IMG/VR virus record: IMGVR_UViG_3300009481_000016
Coordinates: 1-52,772 of that record
From: a virus
Length of the DNA: 52,772 nt
Strand: one strand, 5' to 3'
Within the stretch, counting starts at the first letter, position 1, and the number at the start of each line of letters is the position of its first letter. Below are positions 28,101 to 35,765 of this stretch, one piece after another. The notes below the pieces were generated by a model that was given only the letters and a program-made list of their open reading frames with translations, searched no databases and was not told where the DNA came from. The position numbers were made by a program, and so were the translations under genes.

Positions 28101-28619
28101 TCCTGTAAATTGAGCATTAACATATAATAATTCACGAGATGGTAAATCAAGGTCATGTGGCTTACTTTCTCCTGTTGCATAAGACCCCCAATTAGTATTC
28201 GTAACATTGGGGAAATTGTATGCCGATACCACCCTTTCAGCAGCCAAACTACCTTTTGAAGTAGTTGTATATAAATCAAATGTAACAGGACCGGGTTTGT
28301 GCGGCTCTCCTACTTTAAGCGTAAAACAATTGGGTTTATGGAGAATAACACCACCCTTATCAGGTATGAAAAATGATTCGATTGTAAATGGGCCGATTAT
28401 ATTATTAATGCTATTTCCTTCATTTGGTATGTGCCGTTTACCTATTTTGGTTTCATTACTTTCATAGGATGATACTTTATTACTACCACCTGTTTTTTCA
28501 CTATGTGAAGCATTAAATAAATCCACACCGCTTTCACGAAACGCACCAGTAGGAACTACTAAACCATCAGTATAGCCATTTAGCCTCACGGCTTTAGAAT
28601 AAACACTATGTATTGGCAT
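25197..28619 (-). CDS. Tail-tip protein with multiple LamG-like domains
   Basis: The about 1140-residue protein has a LamG-like domain near its N-terminus (nt about 27900-28580: AVRLNGYTDGLVVPTG, GPFTIESFFIP, FRGVIESVRVSRG). A second is in the middle (nt about 26370-26980: HLVALWFDANDKTTIKKYNG). A third, best preserved, is at the C-terminus (nt about 25200-26150: GLVLHLDANHF, PAIQFDGNDFLERAY, LDGYIGEVLQYNRQLTNAE). This suggests multivalent sugar binding at the tail tip. The ATG at 28619 is preferred because GGGGAT lies 7 bases upstream; a TTG at 28625 overlaps the upstream stop. Part of the coupled chain of tail-tip genes. Confidence 0.72.
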   Translation of the reverse strand: MPIHSVYSKAVRLNGYTDGLVVPTGAFRESGVDLFNASHSEKTGGSNKVSSYESNETKIGKRHIPNEGNSINNIIGPFTIESFFIPDKGGVILHKPNCFTLKVGEPHKPGPVTFDLYTTTSKGSLAAERVVSAYNFPNVTNTNWGSYATGESKPHDLDLPSRELLYVNAQFTGKRMKVYINTDLVADMDFGGEERIIRSGSSDLFIGGQGGEFRGVIESVRVSRGIIEPKMQPFTVLPDAVGLWNFEDEDDIPDLYFFNNRNPAHPHQGKDGVGRENEGLMPLPMVCIGYDFTTIEVTAPVNPAGGHPLTLAAGYDYGYFAIRDFPSSVMGGVIERPAALELLASHILSIPVEELQLQTWWASGILDIQAEVTKSTYHSDGIPVSNLNAIINVSGTDPMTGGTVSSFGYHDSSPEGGVDLDPMVNPIERMRIVAIDFNGNGSLGRPPCVVVQSTLLASNNDPNTQGFLFGHPDNTPVWFTLGNGDLVIDPGKTETRPTGQMTRARLTQNQRFSDITGNGNDAYFIATKSRFNTNTQTQTSGVSGSAGSYEPPLDHLVALWFDANDKTTIKKYNGSNVVSNDDYVFWWTNKATGIVASSTNYALYGWGDGWRWKQNCGNANNRAGLVAVSTSEALTPPTGPMVWPGGNPTVHATTTIPNYLSGKQYYGGSGWVNGHGVNGPLTFGRIPDVSGVVAAPFASEHLTLLYPSTGANMADGDWTFYYVITPTYTASTPLTLMRSEINDNFKLLLDDGHAVTPNPKLTATGGTAAFAGPTTQRPTAGIPALVSLRIDHGTNATWKWRNQQNTGGSAAAVAGWTPTAPVQFDYGGLLPSSGLVLHLDANHFNNPSFDGLALADWVDRSGNNHDFGPSAGTDRPTIRSPSSIFNNKPAIQFDGNDFLERAYDADLNTNDITVIVVTTTSADNATYEGIVSNRNNATYKGWNLYSDMTGSNNQWEFWIGDGSAWQAIQAATGTSVVDTPVVLTATISGGNGVGGAASCELRINGASAGTATVNYHKLATSQPYCVGYTPTTYKLDGYIGEVLQYNRQLTNAERDLIEGQMAEKYGITLASGHKYLNTGANRQGGVDFFCEVVDGTGVTSDINELAPPGFIVHEIIGMPQLLTDAQDDDMQQWFEDKYGV

Positions 28620-28621
28620 AT

Positions 28622-29884
28622 TCAAATCCCCAGTAGTTGTTCACAAGCAGCGAAAGTGAGATTGTAAAGCCAAACAGAATCACCCGCTTCATAACTTGGA
28701 TTGAAAGTTTGAACTACCCCCGGAATGGCTATCCCCTGTCTAAAAAATGGGTTTGGCCTAACACTTTCACCACCTATTACATCAATTGGGTCAAATGATG
28801 TAGTGTTTTTTTCCGCAGCGTAATCAGTTCCCGGTCCAGAAGGTAAAATAAATTGCCTTAATATTTCATTTGCACCACCAGTAGCGGTTACCATAGATTC
28901 GTAAGGTATTCGTATTCCAACAATATATTTTTTAACGGCATCGGATTGTGATATGCGTAAAAAGGTAGATACATCTAATGATGATAGTGAATCCGGCATC
29001 TCTATTAAATCACCCGTAAATGATTGGGTTGATAACATACCCCCACCGGGTGAAGCATTTATGGTCATATTAATAAGGTCTTGAATTTTATCCCCTTTGC
29101 TCATTTTAGTTCCCGAAACACCATCAGTAAAGGCGGTTGTTGTGTAAAATGAACTAGCCCAATTTTGTGTTGTGCTTACACCAATTGCGCCTGTTTTCAC
29201 TATTGGTGTATTACCATCACTATCTTTAGTAGTATTTGTTAAAGTTATCTTTTCGTTTGTTAAAGCGGGTATTGATTGGTCTGTTGAACTATTCAAATTA
29301 TTCCCAGTAGTTTGAGTTATAGTGAAAATACTAGAAATAGCAGTTGTAACAGTATTTACTTTTACATTACCTCCCGTTAGGGCGGTGTTAATTGCAGTAG
29401 CAATATCACCTGTATTGTTTATTGTTCCACTAATATCAACTGGAACAATGCTTTTTGTCGCCACAGTTGGTGATAAAGAGCCAGTAGCATAAAACTGCAA
29501 TGTGATGTTTTCACCCAACCCTGCCGTCATTTGACCTGCTGATTTGAAAACTATTTGTTTACCCCCCAAAGCCGTCACCATTGCAGCAATATTAGCATTA
29601 CCCGCTTCGTCTTGTTGTTGTGTGAACCACGAAGAAAATAAACCAGTAGGGCGTGATAAATCAAAATGTGCTACTGCCCCCGTTGAACCACTAACACTAT
29701 CATCATCTCTTAAAATCCCATCAACAGTAATATTCAATGTGTTTGTATTCAAGTCAAGACCTGCCCTTACACCATAAATCGGTATAGGCCATACCGCCAC
29801 CCCTCTTGTAACTTGAAATGCTATATTACTTGCTTCTAGTTCTATAATTCCACCGTCTTTTCGTATTAATTGAATTTTTGGCAT
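28622..29884 (-). CDS. Baseplate or distal tail protein
   Basis: The 420-residue protein follows the tape measure gene, where distal tail or baseplate proteins are expected. Its N-terminus, MPKIQLIRKDGGIIELEASN, and the segment LNTNTLNITVDGILRDDD look like a beta-barrel tail protein. The middle is Thr/Ile-rich with possible adhesin-type strands, and the C-terminus ends QTFNPSYEAGDSVWLYNLTF. No family was identified with certainty. The ATG at 29884 follows GGGGTG at a good distance; a TTG at 29890 overlaps the upstream stop. Confidence 0.6.
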   Translation of the reverse strand: MPKIQLIRKDGGIIELEASNIAFQVTRGVAVWPIPIYGVRAGLDLNTNTLNITVDGILRDDDSVSGSTGAVAHFDLSRPTGLFSSWFTQQQDEAGNANIAAMVTALGGKQIVFKSAGQMTAGLGENITLQFYATGSLSPTVATKSIVPVDISGTINNTGDIATAINTALTGGNVKVNTVTTAISSIFTITQTTGNNLNSSTDQSIPALTNEKITLTNTTKDSDGNTPIVKTGAIGVSTTQNWASSFYTTTAFTDGVSGTKMSKGDKIQDLINMTINASPGGGMLSTQSFTGDLIEMPDSLSSLDVSTFLRISQSDAVKKYIVGIRIPYESMVTATGGANEILRQFILPSGPGTDYAAEKNTTSFDPIDVIGGESVRPNPFFRQGIAIPGVVQTFNPSYEAGDSVWLYNLTFAACEQLLGI

Positions 29885-29886
29885 AC

Positions 29887-31431
29887 TCAAACACCCCTAC
29901 TAAAACCACTACCACGAGAACGGCTCTTGAATACTCTTCCTACTTCCTCACCAACTAATCGGGCTATTTTTCGTGGGTCGCCATTAGCACCAGTCACATT
30001 GATATTTACGGTTGTTTCACCACCACCAGTACCAGCACCATTAACAGTAACAGGGATGGTGCGGCCATCAGGTAGTGGAACAACTGCTTCTGTTCCATGT
30101 AGTGTCATAGGATAACCAGTTGAAGGACCAGATGCGATACCCCCTCTAGCCATTCCGGGGGCATCATCACCACCGAAACCGAAGAAACCACCAATACCAT
30201 CAACAACCCACATAACAGCATCTATTAATGGTTGGATATAATCTAAAAGATTGTCTATCATTTCACTACCATAGGTCCATATTCTTGAAAATGCGTCTTG
30301 AATTGCGGTCCAAACACCAAAAATTATTTCTTTGGCCTTTTTGGTATCGCCACTTAATACCGCTACAATTGCTCTAATAACACCAACAACAGTAGTTAGA
30401 ACTATTCCAATGAAGGTTAAGACCATTTTGAATCCACTCATAAATGCCTTCGCTAAGGGTTTAATATACGGCCAAATCCATTTAATAACTTTAATAACTA
30501 ATGCAATTATTTCTCCCGTAGCCATTGCTACTGAACCCACAAGTTCCCCTATCACACTTATTGCATAAACAAGAAAATCAATCATTCCAGAATCTTCAAG
30601 GTAAGCAACAAAATCAGCCCACAAATCAGTTAATATGGTTATGAATTCTTCCACATCACTAGCACCAAAGGCTTCCATAATGGAATTCAAAGCAGACATA
30701 AAACCGTCATAAATATCAGTAAAGGCTGTAATTATTGTTTCAACTATCCCTGCCTCAACAAAAGCACCCAATAAAAGACCTATTGAATCATAAACGGACC
30801 CATAAAACCTGAAATAGAAATTCATTATTTCAGTAAGGGTAGGTATAACATCCATTCCAATACCCGCAGCATCGAGTTCGGGCAATACAATATCATTAAA
30901 GGCTGCTTTTATATCGTCAATGGCTATTTGTAAGCCAGCAAATATTTCCCCAATAATAGCCAAATCTTCTAACCATTTCCTTAAAGAGCCACCACCCTCA
31001 TCAAAGGCAGCGGTAAATAGCATTAGACCCCCTACTACTGCAAAAATCAAACCTATAATTGGCAATATACTACTTAACATTCCCATAAATAAGTATTTTG
31101 TTGCACCAAGAACCTTTGTTAATGGCATAAATACCTTTGTTAAAAGACCAGTTGAAGCACCAACAACGGCCATTGAGCCACTTAATTTCTTTGTTGCTTC
31201 ACTAGCCTCTTCTGCACCCTCTCCCACATCTCCACCAACATCACCAAAAGTAGAACTGATACTTTTTAATGCCATATCCCATTTCATATATGTTGTATAA
31301 AGTGGCCCTAATGCTTTCATTAATATTCGGTGTTTATCGGGTAAGACTGTAAGAATATCTGAATACTGTTGGAGAGTTTTTACCGTATTAACAGTATCAA
31401 GAGCCATCCCTGCGGTCTTTTCACTAGCCAT
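29887..31431 (-). CDS. Tail tape measure protein
   Basis: It sets tail length and is ejected with the DNA. Evidence: the position directly after the chaperone frameshift pair; hydrophobic helices at about 115-145 (MLSSILPIIGLIFAVVGGL) and 280-380; and the typical C-terminal pattern ARGGIASGPSTGYPMTLHGT followed by EAVVPLPDGRTIPV. At 514 residues it is short for the family. With the usual 0.15 nm per residue the tail would be roughly 75-80 nm, an inference from the family rule. The start overlaps the chaperone stop by 8 bases. Confidence 0.87.
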   Translation of the reverse strand: MASEKTAGMALDTVNTVKTLQQYSDILTVLPDKHRILMKALGPLYTTYMKWDMALKSISSTFGDVGGDVGEGAEEASEATKKLSGSMAVVGASTGLLTKVFMPLTKVLGATKYLFMGMLSSILPIIGLIFAVVGGLMLFTAAFDEGGGSLRKWLEDLAIIGEIFAGLQIAIDDIKAAFNDIVLPELDAAGIGMDVIPTLTEIMNFYFRFYGSVYDSIGLLLGAFVEAGIVETIITAFTDIYDGFMSALNSIMEAFGASDVEEFITILTDLWADFVAYLEDSGMIDFLVYAISVIGELVGSVAMATGEIIALVIKVIKWIWPYIKPLAKAFMSGFKMVLTFIGIVLTTVVGVIRAIVAVLSGDTKKAKEIIFGVWTAIQDAFSRIWTYGSEMIDNLLDYIQPLIDAVMWVVDGIGGFFGFGGDDAPGMARGGIASGPSTGYPMTLHGTEAVVPLPDGRTIPVTVNGAGTGGGETTVNINVTGANGDPRKIARLVGEEVGRVFKSRSRGSGFSRGV

Positions 31432-31762
31432 CGTCTTTCAGCCTCGCATTCATTCGTTCAAAGAAATCAGTATCACTTGTAGTTCGAACAGCCCTACCCT
31501 TTGTGTTACCGAAACCCTGTTCACGCTTTACTTTATTTATAGATTCGGCTTCAATCTCCTTAAAAACAGACAAAGTAAAATAATCCAACATTACCCGTTC
31601 AGGTGTTAAATTATCCCATGAATGGGGTGGGCATTTGAAAAATTGACCTAGAAAAAAGGTGGGTAAGGCGTGTGCCAGTATTGGTATTTTTTCAATACCA
31701 ACACTCAAATCACCCTCTCCGTCCCAAGTCATAAAACTACGAACATCATCAAGGGTTATACC
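31424..31762 (-). CDS. Tail assembly chaperone, downstream part reached by -1 frameshift (GT-type)
   Basis: This is the C-terminal extension of the frameshift product, comparable to lambda T in gpGT. The frame is open upstream of its first ATG (31732) back across the slippery site, reading GITLDDVRSFMTWDGEGDLS. This supports expression mainly by frameshift, though independent initiation is possible. The sequence LTPERVMLDYFTLSVFKEIEAE is helical, as expected. It lies between the G-like gene and the tape measure, where such pairs sit in siphoviruses and myoviruses. The fusion would be about 233 residues. Confidence 0.75.
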   Translation of the reverse strand, partial: GITLDDVRSFMTWDGEGDLSVGIEKIPILAHALPTFFLGQFFKCPPHSWDNLTPERVMLDYFTLSVFKEIEAESINKVKREQGFGNTKGRAVRTTSDTDFFERMNARLKDDG

Positions 31763-32124
31763 AAAGGGCCAGCAACACCGCCAGCCAATCCCTGCATCAA
31801 TGAATCAAACGAAGGTAATAATGATTGAATCGCCTCTCCTACTTCTGGTTTGAGATTCAGTAGTTCTGACTTACTCAAAATAGGGTCAGTGCGCTCAATA
31901 CAAGTGCTGTAAACAAATTCCCAATATCCACCAAAATCAATATTAGGGGCCATATCCCCTTTACTATTAGGTGTAATACTAACAAATCGTGTTAAAGCAT
32001 TTTGTCGTTCAATCCAAGAAAGGGGTTTAATCCATAAGGCTAGTTCCCCGAAGGGGGTATCAACTGTATGCCTAATTGCATCATTTCCTACTACTAAGTC
32101 ACTCGCTTTCGCTTTCTCCGTCAT
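31756..32124 (-). CDS. Tail assembly chaperone, upstream part (G-type)
   Basis: The about 122-residue protein is expected to coat the tape measure protein during tail assembly and to be absent from the mature virion. Segments such as LALWIKPLSWIERQNALTRF and the helical C-terminus (KPEVGEAIQSLLPSFDSLMQ) suit this family. A slippery heptamer is close to its stop and its neighbour is the tape measure, so the call rests mainly on context. The ATG at 32124 is chosen because GGTGAT lies just upstream; earlier in-frame starts at 32136 and 32130 overlap the preceding SAP-domain gene more deeply. Confidence 0.75.
   Translation of the reverse strand: MTEKAKASDLVVGNDAIRHTVDTPFGELALWIKPLSWIERQNALTRFVSITPNSKGDMAPNIDFGGYWEFVYSTCIERTDPILSKSELLNLKPEVGEAIQSLLPSFDSLMQGLAGGVAGPLV
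31762..31768 (-). promoter_or_regulatory. Programmed -1 ribosomal frameshift slippery site
   Basis: On the minus strand the heptamer is C CCT TTG in the zero frame, a canonical X XXY YYZ site. It is two codons before the TAA stop of the G-like gene (31756-31758). Slipping back by one base continues into the downstream open frame. The location at the end of the first chaperone gene is exactly where tail chaperone frameshifts occur. Confidence 0.72.
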
Positions 32125-32476
32125 TTTCATCACCATCAGTTATTGGTTCGGTTTCTTCACTTTCTTCAACTGATTCATCATCGGCAATTAATCGAGCAAC
32201 AATTTCTGCTTTTGTTCCACTTACTGTTAGCCCACGCTGACTACACAAAACCTGTAAATCGGTTTTGGTTGTATCTTCGTAAGTCGTTGGTTCTGTGTTA
32301 GCAACGACTGGTGTTTCTGGTGTTGAAGGAGGTGGGGCGGGTGTTTCAATGTTATTGTGAACGGTAATACCACTAGCCGATAGGCCAGCCCCCTCCACAA
32401 TACCTTTGTCTGTTATCATCCAATTAAGTAATTCTCGCCTTCCGGCAATCGTTACGAACCCTGTTAGCCTTACCAT
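32099..32476 (-). CDS. SAP-domain protein of the tail gene cluster
   Basis: The about 125-residue protein ends with a SAP motif, DLQVLCSQRGLTVSGTKAEIVARLI, followed by a strongly acidic tail (SEETEPITDGDENDG). The N-terminal part, VRLTGFVTIAGRRELLNWMI, looks like a small beta/alpha domain. A Pro/Thr-rich linker joins the two. SAP modules bind DNA in cellular proteins; in viral structural clusters their role is unclear. The ATG at 32476 has a GGTTGAT signal; one at 32494 is also in frame. The gene lies between the tail tube and the chaperones. Confidence 0.62.
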   Translation of the reverse strand: MVRLTGFVTIAGRRELLNWMITDKGIVEGAGLSASGITVHNNIETPAPPPSTPETPVVANTEPTTYEDTTKTDLQVLCSQRGLTVSGTKAEIVARLIADDESVEESEETEPITDGDENDGESESE

Positions 32477-32587
32477 TGTTATCAACCCTATCATCCATTA
32501 CTATTAGTTATTGTGATTATGACTTAAATTTTCCTTTGTTGCCTAAAAAGTCTTTTTCTTACTATTGGGTCATTTATGATAAAACAC
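32477..32587 (-). promoter_or_regulatory. Largest gap in the late region, possible promoter
   Basis: This is the longest non-coding interval of the minus-strand block. Read on the minus strand it holds GGAAAATTTAAG at about 32523-32534, which resembles an archaeal BRE/TATA element about 50 bases before the SAP-domain start. That could drive the chaperone and tape measure genes separately from the head genes. The evidence is composition and spacing only. Confidence 0.25.
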
Positions 32588-34873
32588 CTACAAAGTGAAA
32601 TAAGGATTGGTTTCGGTTACTTTAACATGTCTTAATGCAATATGAACATCAGCGGTTACTGGCCCTTTATCATCAGGTAATGGGTGTTCAGCCTTTACTA
32701 CTGTATAATCTTCAATAGTAATCGCTGCATTCTGTCTTGTTGCATGGGAACCGGGTTTTGTTAATGTCAAGGTAATATCATTACTATTGGTGTGGTGTTT
32801 ACGTTGTCGCAATTCATCAAACCAACGAGTATCTTCAACTAAAGCAGAAAAACTAAGTTCATAATCACGGGCCGCTTCTGTTATTTCAGCCGCATATTGT
32901 GTTGATGCTTCGGCAACTTGGTCGGCAGCAGCATAAGAACCATCAGTACCCCGAACATACCATCTAGCCTCATTATTATTATTTATTTTCAAATCAATAT
33001 TGGTAGCACGAAGTATGCTTGCGCCAAATGCTTCAAATGAAACATGTTGGAATAAATAAGGCTTTTCACCATTAACTGCAATACCCGAAACCCTACGATT
33101 TACTTGTGTATTAGCGGTATTTTCAAACATACGATGTGGTGTAATGAATTTTTCAGTTGTATCTGTAAACATACGACCCGCTTCATAATCACCTTTCACT
33201 TTTAGTTCCCCTTCACTATCTGCTACACAATTAAGATTTCCAACTTTACAACCAGAATAAACTCTCATCATTTGTTCAGCACCCGGTGTTACATCGGTTT
33301 GTCGGAATGATTGTTCAATAGTAAAAGAGGGTAAGTAAGAATACCCGAAGAAATTGTGGGCTACACCATATTTTAATTCAAAGGTGCTATCAAGTATCGC
33401 AGGGCTTCCTCTCTCCCATGCTATGCTGTTTGTGCTATCCCATGTGTATTGCATCCTTTCAACACCACATGAAGCGGCTGTGTGTTCAAATAAGAATGGT
33501 TCTTCAACATACACATATTCTGCATCTCCACCATCGGATGTCCCAACACCAATTACCCTGCGTATCTCGTGTTTGTTGAGTGTTGGTAATTCTGCATCTG
33601 CACCGGGGATTTGAACTGTGTCCTTATCCACGATTTGAATATAATCACCTATTGCGAATTTAGCGGCATTTGTAGCACCCAAATCAATTCTAATATCACC
33701 TGCTGAAATATCCGTATCAATTTTAGCCAATACATAAACTGAACGATTCGCTACTATTGCAGTTGCTACTGCACCTGCGGTAATGTCAACACAACTTGAA
33801 ATGGCTGTGGTTGCACCCGCACCCGCACCATAATATCCGTATTGTACACCACCTGTATCACTTTGCTCAAGAACCTTAAAAACACCAGTTGAGCCGATAT
33901 TTTCGAAAATATCATTATAATTAGATGTATTGATATTCACTACACCATTACCAGCAGCAGATGTACCGCTACCAATAGTGGTTTTACCACCAATCAAACA
34001 ATCTGCATTGATAGCAATATCTGTTCCACCACCACCCGCTATACCCGTTGCTGTTGATGGTGCAGTAATTACTGTCACATCTTCAACTTGTGATATATCA
34101 CCCACTTGTTGTGCATAAAATGCCGCAGTAGCGGGTTTTATGTTAAGAGGTGGTGCTGATAAAATAGTATCTGCGGCAGTAACATTCGAAAACTCGCCTA
34201 AACCAAGAGCAGTGTGACCACCAAGAGCATATTTGAAAAAGCGTAAACTGTGGGCATTCGTGTCAAACGCCCCACCACTAAGGGTTTCTTTACCGCTAGT
34301 CAAAACATTAACATCACGCCCCATCCCAACAATGTGTTGTTTCCTTACATCTATTTCTGATTCGGGTAGTGAAAATGAGTTAAGTAATCCTAAGAATTGG
34401 TCTGCTTTGATACGCTCATCCGTTCCGGGGTTACAAGACGCATCAAAAGTAGGAACACGAAGGTTATCAATAAGGAAATACTTGTCACTTGTTCCTACTA
34501 CCGCTGCACCTACTGTTGCTAATCGTGGTTGAATAGTAATAGTATCAGCGTCATTAGCAGTAATATAAAAGGTGCGTTTTGTTGAAGAATAATCATCAAG
34601 TAGATGGTTACCAGCCGCATCATAAAATCGCAAAGTTGCCCCAACAAGCATATTTTTAGGGACCATCATATTACCAGCCGTATCAACCCAATACATTCCT
34701 TCGCCCACATGAATTGTGGATGTGTTTGTGGTTGGGCCTACTTGAGTCGTTTTCCATCCATCGGTGGCTGTTGTTCCATCGACCCATGTTCCTGTTCCGT
34801 GGCCGATAAGACCAGTCTCTTTAGCCAATGATACTTCGGCCAAATCTCCTTTGTAAACTAAATTCGTTGCCAT
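32588..34873 (-). CDS. Probable major tail tube protein, enlarged
   Basis: This probably builds the tail tube through which DNA passes. The place between tail completion and chaperone genes is where tube genes lie. The segment VRKQHIVGMGRDVNVLTSGKETLSGG-type (about residue 175-200), YSGCKVGNLNCVADSEGELKVKG and a C-terminal beta part match the style of tube proteins. At about 761 residues it is three to four times longer than usual, so extra domains are inserted, probably on the outside of the tube. No sheath gene was found beside it. The ATG at 34873 is preferred to one at 34882 because GATGAG lies at a better distance. Confidence 0.6.
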   Translation of the reverse strand: MATNLVYKGDLAEVSLAKETGLIGHGTGTWVDGTTATDGWKTTQVGPTTNTSTIHVGEGMYWVDTAGNMMVPKNMLVGATLRFYDAAGNHLLDDYSSTKRTFYITANDADTITIQPRLATVGAAVVGTSDKYFLIDNLRVPTFDASCNPGTDERIKADQFLGLLNSFSLPESEIDVRKQHIVGMGRDVNVLTSGKETLSGGAFDTNAHSLRFFKYALGGHTALGLGEFSNVTAADTILSAPPLNIKPATAAFYAQQVGDISQVEDVTVITAPSTATGIAGGGGTDIAINADCLIGGKTTIGSGTSAAGNGVVNINTSNYNDIFENIGSTGVFKVLEQSDTGGVQYGYYGAGAGATTAISSCVDITAGAVATAIVANRSVYVLAKIDTDISAGDIRIDLGATNAAKFAIGDYIQIVDKDTVQIPGADAELPTLNKHEIRRVIGVGTSDGGDAEYVYVEEPFLFEHTAASCGVERMQYTWDSTNSIAWERGSPAILDSTFELKYGVAHNFFGYSYLPSFTIEQSFRQTDVTPGAEQMMRVYSGCKVGNLNCVADSEGELKVKGDYEAGRMFTDTTEKFITPHRMFENTANTQVNRRVSGIAVNGEKPYLFQHVSFEAFGASILRATNIDLKINNNNEARWYVRGTDGSYAAADQVAEASTQYAAEITEAARDYELSFSALVEDTRWFDELRQRKHHTNSNDITLTLTKPGSHATRQNAAITIEDYTVVKAEHPLPDDKGPVTADVHIALRHVKVTETNPYFTL

Positions 34874-34883
34874 ATTTCTCATC

Positions 34884-35315
34884 TCAAATTATTTCTAATG
34901 GTTGTGCGAAAGTCACTACCTCCACCTGCATAGTATAACGGAACAACCTCTTGCTACGGTCTGACAAATCGGTTCTCGTTTTGAAGATTGCCCTGTCAAA
35001 GTTACTACCATCACCTTTTCGGTTCTTATGGATGATGCGCCGTACCTCATCTCTTAGGTCACTTAAACGCTCACGCCCCTTGACTGTTCGCATATCAATT
35101 GTTAAATTAACATGTTCATTTACGAAATCAAAAAGTAGTTCTGGTTGGGCTTCATTGTGGGCTGTTTCAAAAATTCTGATTATGTCGTGGTCTTGAAGTC
35201 TGGTCCTTTTTCCCTCTCCTACATCTAATGTAGCAATATCTAAAATAGATGGTTTAGGTGATATATTCCAACCAGTGTCTATTAAAGACTGGATTGCCGA
35301 AATTGCATCAACCAT
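34884..35315 (-). CDS. Probable tail completion or terminator protein
   Basis: The 143-residue protein has the size and place of a tail terminator/completion protein: just before the tail tube gene and after the head-tail connectors. The pattern LRDEVRRIIHKNRK then SDRSKRLFRYTMQVEVVTFAQ, a long helix followed by beta strands with paired aromatics, is typical of such proteins. It would cap the tail tube and help join the head. No exact family was assigned. Confidence 0.58.
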   Translation of the reverse strand: MVDAISAIQSLIDTGWNISPKPSILDIATLDVGEGKRTRLQDHDIIRIFETAHNEAQPELLFDFVNEHVNLTIDMRTVKGRERLSDLRDEVRRIIHKNRKGDGSNFDRAIFKTRTDLSDRSKRLFRYTMQVEVVTFAQPLEII

Positions 35316-35321
35316 TTATCA

Positions 35322-35585
35322 TCAACTCACTAATTCGGCTTCCGCTTGCTCAACATCACTAGCGAAAGGACTTGATATTTTATGACTTTTCATTATGTTG
35401 GCTAATTCTTCATCATTTAACCCACCATATTCATCAGCATTATTTTTCTCAAAAATTAATAGCCGTTCTAAATGGTTTGGCTCTAATGATATTTGCCGCT
35501 GTTGCGCTAACAATAAATTCTTAACAAGTCGTGATTTCTTTTCCCAAAATTTAATAATTTGTGGATGTGGTACTGTGGCTTTCAT
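35322..35585 (-). CDS. Small protein of head-tail joining region
   Basis: The 87-residue protein is mostly helical and charged: IIKFWEKKSRLVKNLLLAQQ at the N-terminus and GLNDEELANIMKSHKISSPF later. I do not recognise a family. It starts with an ATGA overlap at the stop of the zinc-ribbon gene, with GGTGATGATGT upstream. The position between connector and tail completion genes suggests a structural or assembly role. Confidence 0.55.
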   Translation of the reverse strand: MKATVPHPQIIKFWEKKSRLVKNLLLAQQRQISLEPNHLERLLIFEKNNADEYGGLNDEELANIMKSHKISSPFASDVEQAEAELVS

Positions 35586-35764
35586 ACATCATCACCCCTC
35601 ATTGCGTCTATACCTGCACCTGTGGCTTTGTCTTTAACATCACATACACGACAAAGATGCTTTCCCGAAAGATTGCTCGCAATAACACCATACGACCCAC
35701 AACCTTCACAATTATCAATCATTTTACCCGATGCGGTCCACCGGCGTTCTTTTTTAATTTCCAT
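35582..35764 (-). CDS. 60-residue zinc-ribbon protein
   Basis: Two Cys pairs, CEGC and CRVC (residues about 19-22 and 38-41), with a short hydrophobic hairpin between (YGVIASNLSGKHL), indicate a zinc ribbon. The N-terminus is basic (EIKKERRW). The start is 1 base after the connector stop. It is one of several such small proteins in the structural block. Role unknown. Confidence 0.6.
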   Translation of the reverse strand: MEIKKERRWTASGKMIDNCEGCGSYGVIASNLSGKHLCRVCDVKDKATGAGIDAMRGDDV

Positions 35765-35765
35765 C

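Noticed and set aside
20041-34873. Search for a contractile sheath gene
   Set aside because: No protein with sheath features was recognised between connector and tape measure; the hub-like domain alone does not prove a contractile tail.
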